A stretch of DNA of 9,124 nucleotides, taken from UBA932 sp031548545 (GTDB lineage Bacteria > Bacteroidota > Bacteroidia > Bacteroidales > UBA932). Below are positions 1 through 6,493 of this stretch, piece after piece; position 1 is the first letter of the stretch, and every line of letters begins with the position of its first letter. Location of the stretch: contig JAVBQY010000031.1 in NCBI GenBank assembly GCA_031548545.1, forward strand, positions 1 through 9,124, read 5' to 3'. Under the pieces are notes generated by a model. That model ran no database searches. It had not been told where the DNA came from and was given only the letters and a program-made list of their open reading frames with translations. Both the position numbers and the translations under genes were made by a program.

Positions 1-1
1 T

Positions 2-1231
2 TCAACCAGCACCACCTACTACGCCCAGGCCCGCAATACAGGCACACAGTGTACCTCTGCTTCGCGTACCGCCGTGGTGGCGACTATGTATCCGAGCTTC
101 AACCCCGGCGCTATTGCCGCCACCGGGCAGACCCTCTGCGCAGGCGGGACTCCCGCCCTTATCAGCAGCGCTACAGCGGCCTCCGGAGGGGATGGGGTGA
201 TCACCTACTCTTGGTACAAGAACGGCACCCTGATAGCCGACGCCACGGCGGCCAATTACACGCCGTCGACAGCCGATGCGGCGGCCAATACCGCCACCTC
301 AACCCTCACCATTACGTATACCCGCCGGGCCAAGGACAATACCTGTAATACGACCCCGGTGGTGGGTACAGGAGCCTGGAATATGGGCGTACTGCGCACC
401 CCGCCCAAGCCCACCATCACCGCAGGGGCGCTGACGGTCTGCTCCGGCACCACCACCACCATTAGCCTGCCCGATTGGTACGGCTTGCCCAACGTGAATG
501 AAAAGAACTACCATATCCCGGGTATTGTCTGGGCGCGCACCGCTAATGTGGTCGCAGGCACCTACAACGGTCAGGTCCAGAGCCCAGAGGGGTGCTGGTC
601 CGCTTACAGCGATGTGGTGACGATTACTGCGGCAACTTGTACCGGCGGAGGTTGTAATTATCCGGTATTGCAAGTAGGCACCACCACCTGGGCGGGGTGT
701 AATTCTACCTATACGGGTGGTGCCTGGGTTTTTGCTGCAAGACCGGATACCTATACCCCCTTTGTGCAGTGGAATAAGCCGTCAACGGGGTGGCCGGCTA
801 CCGGCTCAAGCACCTATTCAAACTGGACTTCCGGGACAAGCACCTCGGCAAGTTGGACGAATGGCTTCCCCTGTCCTGCGGGTTGGCGCTTGCCGGCACA
901 GGCGGAGTTTGAGGCCTTGCATAATGCAGGCACTGTTTGGCGTGCGGCCGGTGCCAGCGGATATAATAATGCTGTTGCCGGTCGATTCTATGGATCCGGT
1001 GCCGGCACATGCTCGCTCCCGGCCCCAAGCAATTGCATATTTTTGCCTGCTAGCGGCTACCGTGCCAACATCGATGGTACGCTCCGCAATCAGGATAGCG
1101 CCGGAAGCTATTGGGCATCTGCGCAGTACGATAGCGCGTACGGTTACGCCCTGACCTTCACTAGTAGCCTTAGCGATCCGGCCGGCAACTTCAATAAGCC
1201 ACGCGGCTTTTCGGCAAGGTGCGTCAAATAG
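2..1231 (+). CDS. Surface/secreted protein with Ig-like repeats and C-terminal FISUMP domain (5'-partial)
   Basis: The frame is open from the first full codon at position 2 to TAG at 1229-1231, giving 409 visible residues. No signal peptide or start is visible, so the gene begins left of the window. The first ~215 residues are Thr/Ala/Gly-rich Ig/PKD-like modules of the Bacteroidota adhesin type. One begins near ATGQTLCAGGTPALISS, carries SWYKNGT, and ends in alternating Thr-rich strands. A second begins at PKPTITAGALTVCSG. The last ~190 residues resemble the Fibrobacter succinogenes major paralogous domain (TIGR02145 type): PCPAGWRLP from nt 869, then FLPASGYR, GSYWASAQYDS and the terminal RGFSARCVK. 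The paired cysteines fit an extracytoplasmic protein. The chain ends in the FISUMP domain, with no visible type IX secretion sorting tail. The role is probably surface display or adhesion; the ligand is unknown. Its 3' end converges on lnt. Domain calls are by eye. Confidence 0.85.
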   Translation, partial: STSTTYYAQARNTGTQCTSASRTAVVATMYPSFNPGAIAATGQTLCAGGTPALISSATAASGGDGVITYSWYKNGTLIADATAANYTPSTADAAANTATSTLTITYTRRAKDNTCNTTPVVGTGAWNMGVLRTPPKPTITAGALTVCSGTTTTISLPDWYGLPNVNEKNYHIPGIVWARTANVVAGTYNGQVQSPEGCWSAYSDVVTITAATCTGGGCNYPVLQVGTTTWAGCNSTYTGGAWVFAARPDTYTPFVQWNKPSTGWPATGSSTYSNWTSGTSTSASWTNGFPCPAGWRLPAQAEFEALHNAGTVWRAAGASGYNNAVAGRFYGSGAGTCSLPAPSNCIFLPASGYRANIDGTLRNQDSAGSYWASAQYDSAYGYALTFTSSLSDPAGNFNKPRGFSARCVK

Positions 1232-1251
1232 GAACTTGTATTTTAGTTCTT
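1230..1251 (+). terminator. Weak hairpin at the end of the FISUMP gene
   Basis: AGGAAC (1230-1235) can pair with GTTCTT (1246-1251), with one G-U pair and a 10-nt loop. The stem overlaps the stop codon. Only a short T-rich stretch follows, so this is at best a weak terminator. The rest of 1252-1348, between the two convergent genes, holds GGTGACGGT/TTGACGGTC-like short repeats but no gene I can support. Confidence 0.2.
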
Positions 1252-1348
1252 TCGTTAATCGGTGACGGTGGGTGATTTGACGGTCTGGGGTGACAATAGC
1301 CTCACGCTTGATATCGCCTGGGGCGCGGTGTCCAATGGTCATTCCTGC

Positions 1349-2968
1349 TTATGCACTTCTCTTACGCCACTGCGTAAGGGTGTACAGCAAGAGCAGGCAC
1401 ATCACAAAGACCGCCGTGCGGCCGATGTAGTCACCATAGCGGACATAGAACGTAATGCGGTCATTGGTATTAACGGCGCCTTTGAGGGCAACAGGCTCCC
1501 ACCATTGGCTGCGCTCAACGATCAGGCCGCGCTGGTCAATGAAGGCGGAGATACCGGTGTTGGCGCTGCGGGCAATGGAACGGCGGGTTTCAATGGCGCG
1601 GAGGGATGACTGGTACAGGAGTTGCCGGTAGCCGCCGGTGTTGCCCCACCAGCCGTCATTGCTGATGATGAACATGAGGTTGGCGCCTTGTTTGATATAG
1701 TTGGTATAGAAACGGCCGTAAATACCCTCATAGCAAATGGCGACGCCGGCTTTAAAGGGCCGGCCGGGGCGGGTGAAGACCTTCTGCACGGAGTCTACGC
1801 CGAAGGCGCCGACACTGCCGCCCAGGTCTATGATATAATCGGAAAAGAGTTCAAAGTATTTGGGATAGGGTGTTTTCTCCGCCCCTATCACAAGTTTTGA
1901 TTTGTGGTACGCCTCCACCTCATTGCCGGGCGCTATCTGCAGCGCGGTGTTGTACACTTCATAATAACCGCCCTCCATTTTACGCGCCGTGGAGCTGGGC
2001 GCCACATCGGTTAAAAAAGTATTAAACGACGTTGCACCGATAATAACGCTGAGGTGCGGATACTGCGCCGCAAAAGCGCTGAGGCGCAAAATACCGGGGT
2101 GGCCGGCAAAATGCCGCTCACCCACACTGCTCAGGGCGGTTTCAGGCCCTATTACATAATCGGTAGTACTATCGGCCCGGGCAGCGGCTAAGGAGAGAAA
2201 AATATCCAGCTGCTTTTCGGCCGTCATACCGCCGAATTTCTCATTATAAGGATCAATATTGGGCTGCACCAGCACTACGTTGCAGGGCGCTTCTTTTTCT
2301 TTGTAGCTATAAAACAGGGCCAATGAAACGACCACCGGCGCAAAGATCAAAATAAACAAGGAGGCATGAATAATAAACCCTTGCCGGTTGAAAATCACAG
2401 AAGCGTTTTTAGCCTGCAGCTTTCCCGCCCGCCGCCTGTTTAGCCTGTATTTCAAATAAGCAAACAAGGCCAGGTTGACGGACCACACCCACAAGGAGCC
2501 CCCAAGCACGCCAGTGTATTCATACCATTGTATAAGGCGGATATCTTTAGCAAAGCCATTGCCCAGCACCAACCAGGGCCAGGAAATTTCGGCATCGAAA
2601 TAGAAATATTCCCAGGCTAACCATAAGGCGACTAAAAAAGCATAGCCCACCGCCTTTCCGGCTTTTCTTTTCACCCGGCGAAAAAGAGCGAATATCAATA
2701 TCATCTGAAGACTGTTGCCTATTATGGCGCCTATAGCGCCAAACAAGGTGGCCTTATAGATCCAATATGTAGTAATGATATTCCAGACAACGAAGGTGAG
2801 GACGTAATATTTCCAGCATCCGCGCTGCCGCCTTTCGGAGAAACCGTCTTCAAGCAATAAAAGAGGTAACCAGGCGACCAGCAGGATCAACCCGGAGAAA
2901 GGAGTATACCACGGGAGACTTAATAAAACGGCGCTTAGCAGTGAAAGTAAAAGATTGCGTTGTAGCAT
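1349..2968 (-). CDS. lnt: Apolipoprotein N-acyltransferase
   Basis: This inner-membrane enzyme performs the last step of lipoprotein maturation, moving an acyl chain from phospholipid to the amino group of the lipidated N-terminal cysteine. It has 539 residues, a normal length. The first ~220 residues hold about seven hydrophobic segments. A periplasmic nitrilase/carbon-nitrogen-hydrolase domain follows (about 228-505), starting at NVVLVQPNIDP, then one last membrane helix (about 517-533) and a basic tail. The expected Glu-Lys-Cys triad is visible: E276 in VIGPETALS, K356 in YHKSKLV, C412 in GVAICYEG. E414 and the SNDGWWG loop (436-442) are also conserved. The ATG at 2968 starts directly with a hydrophobic segment. 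It is divergent from the LysE-family gene, with about 79 nt between the starts, and convergent with the FISUMP gene. No Shine-Dalgarno sequence is visible. Confidence 0.96.
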   Translation of the reverse strand: MLQRNLLLSLLSAVLLSLPWYTPFSGLILLVAWLPLLLLEDGFSERRQRGCWKYYVLTFVVWNIITTYWIYKATLFGAIGAIIGNSLQMILIFALFRRVKRKAGKAVGYAFLVALWLAWEYFYFDAEISWPWLVLGNGFAKDIRLIQWYEYTGVLGGSLWVWSVNLALFAYLKYRLNRRRAGKLQAKNASVIFNRQGFIIHASLFILIFAPVVVSLALFYSYKEKEAPCNVVLVQPNIDPYNEKFGGMTAEKQLDIFLSLAAARADSTTDYVIGPETALSSVGERHFAGHPGILRLSAFAAQYPHLSVIIGATSFNTFLTDVAPSSTARKMEGGYYEVYNTALQIAPGNEVEAYHKSKLVIGAEKTPYPKYFELFSDYIIDLGGSVGAFGVDSVQKVFTRPGRPFKAGVAICYEGIYGRFYTNYIKQGANLMFIISNDGWWGNTGGYRQLLYQSSLRAIETRRSIARSANTGISAFIDQRGLIVERSQWWEPVALKGAVNTNDRITFYVRYGDYIGRTAVFVMCLLLLYTLTQWRKRSA

Positions 2969-2996
2969 ATATTCAGTTTAGGGGACTTGAGAGGTA

Positions 2997-3004
2997 CAAA
3001 TTTA
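2997..3004 (-). promoter_or_regulatory. Candidate -7 box for lnt
   Basis: On the minus strand this reads TAAATTTG, matching the Bacteroidota -7 consensus TAnnTTTG. It lies 28 nt upstream of the lnt ATG, giving a leader of roughly 20-25 nt. No TTTG -33 box was found at the usual 17-23 nt spacing, so support is partial. Confidence 0.4.
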
Positions 3005-3016
3005 CGAAAGATTTTG

Positions 3017-3024
3017 TAACTTTG
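3017..3024 (+). promoter_or_regulatory. Candidate -7 box for the LysE-family gene
   Basis: TAACTTTG matches TAnnTTTG and lies 23 nt upstream of the ATG at 3048, giving a start site near 3029. No good -33 TTTG is seen at the right spacing. The box argues against the alternative upstream GTG start at 3024, which overlaps its last base and would be upstream of the predicted transcript start. Confidence 0.4.
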
Positions 3025-3047
3025 TGATAATTTTTGCACTGTACAAT

Positions 3048-3683
3048 ATGCTGACAACACTATTAAAAGGACTATTGGTGGGCCTGGGGGTTTCTATCCC
3101 GCTGGGGCCGATAGGCGTATTGTGCATGCAACGGACGCTGAGCAAAGGCCGCCTGTCCGGCTTCATATCGGGCATGGGGGCGGCGGTGGCGGACACCCTG
3201 TTTTCCGCCCTGGCCATATTGGGTCTGGCGTTTGTTTTATTATTGTTCGAAAACAATAAAATTTTGTTTTTAATTGCAGGCGGAGCTATTATTGTATTTA
3301 TCGGCGTACGGATTTATTTCAGCAATCCGATCAAACAGATCCGGCAGAACAAGCGCGGAAAGAAACGCTTATTCGAGGATTTTATTTCCGTATTCATGCT
3401 CACCCTATCCAACCCCGGAGCCATTTTTCTGATTCTGGCATCATTTGCCTTAGTGCGGTTAGAATTGGACAGGGAATCCGGCTATGCCAATATAGCAGTG
3501 GCTATCGGCGGCGTATTTATAGGCGCCAGCCTATGGTGGTTTACCCTGAGCAGCGTGATCAGCCACTACAGGCGGCGATTCCGCATACGACAATTATGGG
3601 TAGTCAACCGGGTAGCCGGCACACTGATCGCCTTGCTGGGAATTCTTTCTATTTTCAACGGGGTATACGACCTCTTTAGCTAA
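3048..3683 (+). CDS. LysE/RhtB-family transporter
   Basis: A 211-residue integral membrane protein, probably an inner-membrane exporter of amino acids or related small metabolites; the substrate cannot be read from the sequence. The N-terminus GLGVSIPLGPIGVLC (residues 12-26) matches the family's first helix and conserved G-P motif. SNPGAIFLIL (121-130) matches the family's second conserved region. About six hydrophobic segments are visible (roughly 3-27, 40-66, 71-91, 111-136, 148-172, 188-206), with a basic cytoplasmic loop at 96-108. I chose the ATG at 3048 over an in-frame GTG at 3024: the family starts close to the first helix, and a -7 box ends at 3024. The stop codon overlaps the 3' end of rng. 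Divergent from lnt. Confidence 0.85.
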   Translation: MLTTLLKGLLVGLGVSIPLGPIGVLCMQRTLSKGRLSGFISGMGAAVADTLFSALAILGLAFVLLLFENNKILFLIAGGAIIVFIGVRIYFSNPIKQIRQNKRGKKRLFEDFISVFMLTLSNPGAIFLILASFALVRLELDRESGYANIAVAIGGVFIGASLWWFTLSSVISHYRRRFRIRQLWVVNRVAGTLIALLGILSIFNGVYDLFS

Positions 3684-5235
3684 CGATCGTTAAGCGATGA
3701 CCGTCCTTATCGGTCCATTGGGCGTCCAGGTAGGCCAAACTCTTATCTTCCTTTATAGTCAGGAAACAACGGTAGCGCCACATTAACTTCAGACGAAGAG
3801 GTATCAACCCCTTATTTAAAAATGCCGCTACATAAGGATGCACATGTAAAATCAGGCGCGTCTTTTTTCTTTGTTTGACAAAATAGTCAAGGTGTGAGAG
3901 GATGAGCTCGTCAAAGCGCATGGCCGACGCGGCGACTTTGCCCGTACCGTTACAGCTGGGGCAGGTCTCGGAAGTGTTGATCACGGTAACCGGACGGACC
4001 CGCTGGCGGGTAATCTGCATGAGTCCGAACTTGGACAAGGGCAGGATGTTGTGCTTGGCCCGGTCCGTAGCCATCAGGCCTTTCATCTTTTCAAACAGTA
4101 TCTGCCGGTTTTCGGCTTTCTCCATATCAATGAAGTCCACCACCAGGATACCGCCCATGTCGCGCAGGCGCAACTGGCGGGCAATTTCATCGGCAGCCAC
4201 CATGTTCACACTGAACGCGTGCTGCTCCTGGTCCTTGGTGTTCCGCAGCCGGATACCGCTGTTCACGTCTATCACGTGCAGGGCTTCCGTGTGTTCAACG
4301 ATCAGGTAAGCGCCCTGGCGCAAAGGCACGAGGCGGCCGAACGATGAACGGATCTGTTTGCTGATATTATAATAATCGAATATCGGGGTATTGCCGGTAT
4401 AGAGTTTTACGATTTTCTCCTGCTCCGGAGAAATCCCGGCCACATATTCCTGTAACTCCCGGTATACGGTTTCGTCATTAATGACAATGGAGTTGAACGA
4501 CACGTTCAACAAGTCACGCAGAATGGTGGAGGTCCGGTTGATTTCGCGCAGAAGGAGCTGGGGGCTTTCGGCCTTGTACAGTTTTTCGCAACAAGACTCC
4601 CAACGGCGGACCAAGGCTTCCACCTCGGGCACCAGGGTAGCGGTTTTCTTGTCCTGGGCTACGGTGCGCACCACCACGCCATAGTTGGCGGGCAGAATGG
4701 TACTCATAAGGCGCTCCAAACGTTTGCGCTCTTCCCGTGAAGTAATTTTTTGAGAGATATGGATTTTGTTCGCAAAGGGGATCAGCACGATATTCCTTCC
4801 TGCAATGGAGATTTCAGCGGTTACACGCGCGCCCTTAGACGATATGGGTTCTTTAACGACCTGTACCAGTAATTCTTGCCCCGGCGCCAACACATCAGCT
4901 ATTGCGCCGCCTTTCTCCAGAATATCCGCTTTTTGGAGCGTGATTAACGTCTCCTTTCCGGGCGTACCGGCAATCATTTGCTGTATAGCCCGGCTCTGCG
5001 CCCGGTAATGAAGGCCCAGATCCAAGTAGTGGATAAAGGCGTCTTTATCGTCACCGATATCAATAAACGCAGAATTCAGCGCCGGCATAACACGGGTCAC
5101 CTTACCCAGGAAAATATCGCCCACAGAATAATGGGAGGTGCTCTGCTCCGTACTCAACTCGGCCAACACCTTATCTTCCAACAGCGCAACTGTTATCTCA
5201 TTTGAAGAGACATCTATAATCAGGTCTTTTTCCAT
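3676..5235 (-). CDS. rng: Ribonuclease G (RNase E/G family endoribonuclease)
   Basis: A single-strand-specific endoribonuclease for rRNA 5'-end processing and mRNA decay. It has 519 residues, the usual RNase G length, and lacks the long C-terminal scaffold of RNase E. In order: an S1-type RNA-binding domain (about 37-140; VGDIFLGKVTRV, SAFIDIG), the 5'-sensor/RNase H-like and DNase I-like regions, and the catalytic motifs VIDVNSG (321-327) and VVDFIDM (365-371). D323 and D367 correspond to the metal-binding Asp303 and Asp346 of E. coli RNase E. The Zn-link CPSCNGTG is at 425-432 (C425, C428), followed by a C-terminal small domain. It probably shares a transcript with the small basic gene and HU upstream. 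An 82-nt gap separates it from the small gene and contains a hairpin that could control translation or stability. Its 3' end overlaps the convergent LysE-family gene by 8 nt. Confidence 0.96.
   Translation of the reverse strand: MEKDLIIDVSSNEITVALLEDKVLAELSTEQSTSHYSVGDIFLGKVTRVMPALNSAFIDIGDDKDAFIHYLDLGLHYRAQSRAIQQMIAGTPGKETLITLQKADILEKGGAIADVLAPGQELLVQVVKEPISSKGARVTAEISIAGRNIVLIPFANKIHISQKITSREERKRLERLMSTILPANYGVVVRTVAQDKKTATLVPEVEALVRRWESCCEKLYKAESPQLLLREINRTSTILRDLLNVSFNSIVINDETVYRELQEYVAGISPEQEKIVKLYTGNTPIFDYYNISKQIRSSFGRLVPLRQGAYLIVEHTEALHVIDVNSGIRLRNTKDQEQHAFSVNMVAADEIARQLRLRDMGGILVVDFIDMEKAENRQILFEKMKGLMATDRAKHNILPLSKFGLMQITRQRVRPVTVINTSETCPSCNGTGKVAASAMRFDELILSHLDYFVKQRKKTRLILHVHPYVAAFLNKGLIPLRLKLMWRYRCFLTIKEDKSLAYLDAQWTDKDGHRLTIVS
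3681..3692. repeat. 12-bp perfect palindrome at the convergent gene ends
   Basis: TAACGATCGTTA is a perfect palindrome that contains the stop codon of the LysE-family gene and lies within the last codons of rng. It has no T-tract and is too short to be a convincing terminator. It could be chance or a protein-binding site. Confidence 0.4.
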
Positions 5236-5253
5236 CCTCTATCTGAAAAAACA

Positions 5254-5292
5254 ACTAAACCCAAAGATTCTTACAGATTCTTCAGGTTTAGT
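5254..5292 (-). promoter_or_regulatory. Hairpin in the rng leader
   Basis: ACTAAACC (5254-5261) and GGTTTAGT (5285-5292) are perfect 8-bp inverted repeats. The 23-nt loop contains two copies of AGATTCTT 10 nt apart (5265-5272 and 5275-5282). The element begins 19 nt upstream of the rng start, in the gap after the small basic gene. No long T-run follows on the minus strand, so I favour a leader structure over a terminator. RNase E is known to autoregulate through a 5'-leader hairpin in E. coli; a similar role here is inference. Confidence 0.45.
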
Positions 5293-5317
5293 CTAATAAA
5301 TTTAACTTATAAAAAGG

Positions 5318-5410
5318 CTATTTTTTCTTTTTATGTCTGTTCTTGCGCAAACGTTTTTTACGTTTATGCGTAGCCATTTTATGTCTTTTTCTTTTCTTTC
5401 CGCTAGGCAT
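5318..5410 (-). CDS. Small basic AURKAIP1/COX24-domain protein (30 aa)
   Basis: ATG at 5410, stop TAG at 5318-5320. The 30 residues begin MPSGKKRKRHKMATHKRKKR and end in NRHKKKK; 20 are Lys, Arg or His and none is acidic. This matches the near-invariant small protein that lies downstream of HU in many Bacteroidota genomes, usually called AURKAIP1/COX24 domain-containing (PF08213-like). Relatives are the mitoribosomal protein mS38 and the mycobacterial ribosomal protein bS22, so a small-subunit ribosomal role near the decoding centre is likely but inferred. It starts 16 nt after the HU stop codon and probably uses the HU promoter. There is no Shine-Dalgarno sequence. An internal ATG at residue 12 (MATHKRKK) is a less likely start, because the MPSGKK N-terminus is itself conserved in relatives. 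Confidence 0.88.
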   Translation of the reverse strand: MPSGKKRKRHKMATHKRKKRLRKNRHKKKK

Positions 5411-5426
5411 ACTCTATCAGTTTAAA

Positions 5427-5714
5427 TTATTTTTTAACGTTGTTTTTCACTTTATTCATGAAAACCTTTGCGGGTTTGAATGAAGGAATGTGGTGCTCGG
5501 GAATTACGATAGTCGTATTTTTTGAAATATTACGCGCTGTTTTTTTGGCACGTTTTTTCACGATAAAACTACCGAAGCCACGCAAGTACACATTCTTGTC
5601 ATTGGCCAAAGCAACCTTAATAGAATCCATAAAGCATTCTACCATCTTCTGTACGGCCACTTTTTCCATGCCGGTTTGTTTGGCTACTTCATTTACGATG
5701 TCTGCTTTTGTCAT
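5427..5714 (-). CDS. hup: HU family DNA-binding protein
   Basis: A nucleoid-associated histone-like protein of 95 residues, the typical HU length. The N-terminal helical dimerisation part is MTKADIVNEVAKQTG followed by an amphipathic helix. Next come the RGFGSF signature (45-50) and the DNA-binding beta-arm (about 53-75), then IPSFKPAKVF and a basic C-terminus. At the arm tip, E. coli HU has Arg-Asn-Pro with an intercalating proline; here it reads RNISKNT, so that proline is replaced by Ile63. This appears to be common in Bacteroidota HUs but is from memory. It is first in a probable HU - small basic protein - RNase G unit and divergent from the Lrp/AsnC gene. A near-consensus promoter lies upstream. 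Confidence 0.95.
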   Translation of the reverse strand: MTKADIVNEVAKQTGMEKVAVQKMVECFMDSIKVALANDKNVYLRGFGSFIVKKRAKKTARNISKNTTIVIPEHHIPSFKPAKVFMNKVKNNVKK

Positions 5715-5775
5715 AATCTTAATTTTTTAGTATAAAATACGTTTTTAATTGTTTGTACAAATGTGATTAGAACTA

Positions 5776-5806
5776 CAAATGTATAGTTTTTTTTGCAATA
5801 GCCAAA
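5776..5806 (-). promoter_or_regulatory. Bacteroidota-type promoter of the HU operon
   Basis: On the minus strand: TTTG (-33 box, 5806-5803), a 19-nt spacer, then TACATTTG (-7 box, 5783-5776), an exact match to TTTG/TAnnTTTG at an ideal spacing. The predicted start site is near 5771, giving a leader of about 55-60 nt before the HU ATG at 5714. This is one of the two best promoter matches in the window. Confidence 0.7.
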
Positions 5807-5844
5807 AGAAATCCAATGAATTAACACTATTATTTTTCCAGAAA

Positions 5845-5888
5845 ACAATATAATAAATTAATAATCAGCATTATAATTTTAATATTGT
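5845..5888. repeat. AT-rich imperfect inverted repeat between the HU and Lrp-type genes
   Basis: The left arm 5845-5865 and right arm 5870-5888 flank the 4-base centre CAGC. The outer 7 bp (ACAATAT / ATATTGT) and inner 5 bp (ATAAT / ATTAT) are perfect; the middle pairs with a one-base bulge and a short mismatch. It lies about 44 nt upstream of the Lrp gene's -7 box and about 40 nt upstream of the HU -33 box. Lrp-family proteins bind AT-rich imperfect palindromes and often autoregulate, so this is a candidate operator. High AT content makes chance palindromes likely. Confidence 0.35.
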
Positions 5889-5931
5889 AAAAAAAATATA
5901 TTTAAAACACAACTCCTTTCATTTTATTTGT

Positions 5932-5939
5932 TATTTTTG
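5932..5939 (+). promoter_or_regulatory. Candidate -7 box for the Lrp/AsnC gene
   Basis: TATTTTTG matches TAnnTTTG and lies 30 nt upstream of the ATG at 5970. There is no clear -33 TTTG at the usual spacing. A 6-bp inverted repeat, TTTTGT (5935-5940) / ACAAAA (5950-5955), overlaps the box and the predicted start site and could be part of an operator. Confidence 0.4.
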
Positions 5940-5969
5940 TGTTTTAATAACAAAATAGAATAAATCAGC

Positions 5970-6461
5970 ATGGCACAATATAACATTGACAGCTTAGACC
6001 AGAAAATTCTTGGCTTCCTGATAAAAAACGCCCGCATGCCCTTCCTCGAAGTAGCGCGTGAGTGCGGCATTTCAGGCGCTGCTATCCACCAGCGGGTAAA
6101 AAAGATGGAAGACGCCGGTATTATTACCGGATCGCGCCTGCAGGTCAAACCAAAGGCTTTAGGCATGGATGTCTGCGCCTTTGTCGGGGTGCATATTGAT
6201 GAATGTAACAACTATCTTACCACCGTAGAGGCGTTGAAGGCCATTCCGGAAATTGTAGAATGCCACTTTGTTACCGGATCCTACGAATTATTGATAAAAA
6301 TATATTGTCGTGACCACGAGCATCTTATGGATATTCTGGTAAACACCATCCAACAAATCCCGAATATCCAGAAAACAGAGTCGCTGATATCCCTGGACCA
6401 GGCCTTTGAACGCCAGGTGTGGGTGAAGGATAAAAAGACGGTGAAAGGTAACAAGGCATAA
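5970..6461 (+). CDS. Lrp/AsnC family transcriptional regulator
   Basis: A 163-residue DNA-binding regulator, typical Lrp/AsnC length. The N-terminal winged helix-turn-helix (about 6-57) starts LDQKILGFLIKNARMPF. The recognition helix is in CGISGAAIHQRVKKMEDAG, followed by the IITG wing. The C-terminal RAM ligand-binding/oligomerisation domain (about 68-148) has the conserved VTGSYELLIKIYC strand (101-113), with a Gly at 103 of the kind that lines the effector pocket in this family. A short basic tail ends the protein. The effector is probably an amino acid, but the sequence does not say which. It is divergent from the HU unit, and the shared intergenic region has an inverted repeat that may serve autoregulation. 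No amino-acid pathway gene is adjacent; hutI is 1.3 kb downstream, with no evidence for control. Confidence 0.93.
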   Translation: MAQYNIDSLDQKILGFLIKNARMPFLEVARECGISGAAIHQRVKKMEDAGIITGSRLQVKPKALGMDVCAFVGVHIDECNNYLTTVEALKAIPEIVECHFVTGSYELLIKIYCRDHEHLMDILVNTIQQIPNIQKTESLISLDQAFERQVWVKDKKTVKGNKA

Positions 6462-6493
6462 AAAAACACCCTGTACTTTCATCCGGAGGCTTT

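Noticed and set aside
299..673. 124-codon minus-strand ORF opposite the Ig-like modules
   Set aside because: Antisense shadow of repetitive Thr/Ala codons; no motif or start context.
818..1342. 174-codon minus-strand ORF opposite the FISUMP region
   Set aside because: It lies antisense to a well-supported domain, its peptide has no recognisable family and is Arg/His-rich as expected for a shadow of a GC-rich gene.
1262..1609. 115-codon plus-strand ORF over the lnt 3' end
   Set aside because: Most of it is antisense to the conserved nitrilase domain of lnt; no recognisable protein features.
3902..4309. 135-codon plus-strand ORF inside rng
   Set aside because: Antisense to the RNase G catalytic motifs; the Ser/Arg-rich peptide is typical of a shadow frame.
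5241..5317. Separate promoter for rng in the leader
   Set aside because: The best match (AATCTTTG on the minus strand) misses the first base of the -7 box and has no -33 partner; transcription from the HU promoter is simpler.
5440..5730. 96-codon plus-strand ORF covering HU
   Set aside because: Complete antisense shadow of the HU gene, which has an ideal promoter and clear family motifs.
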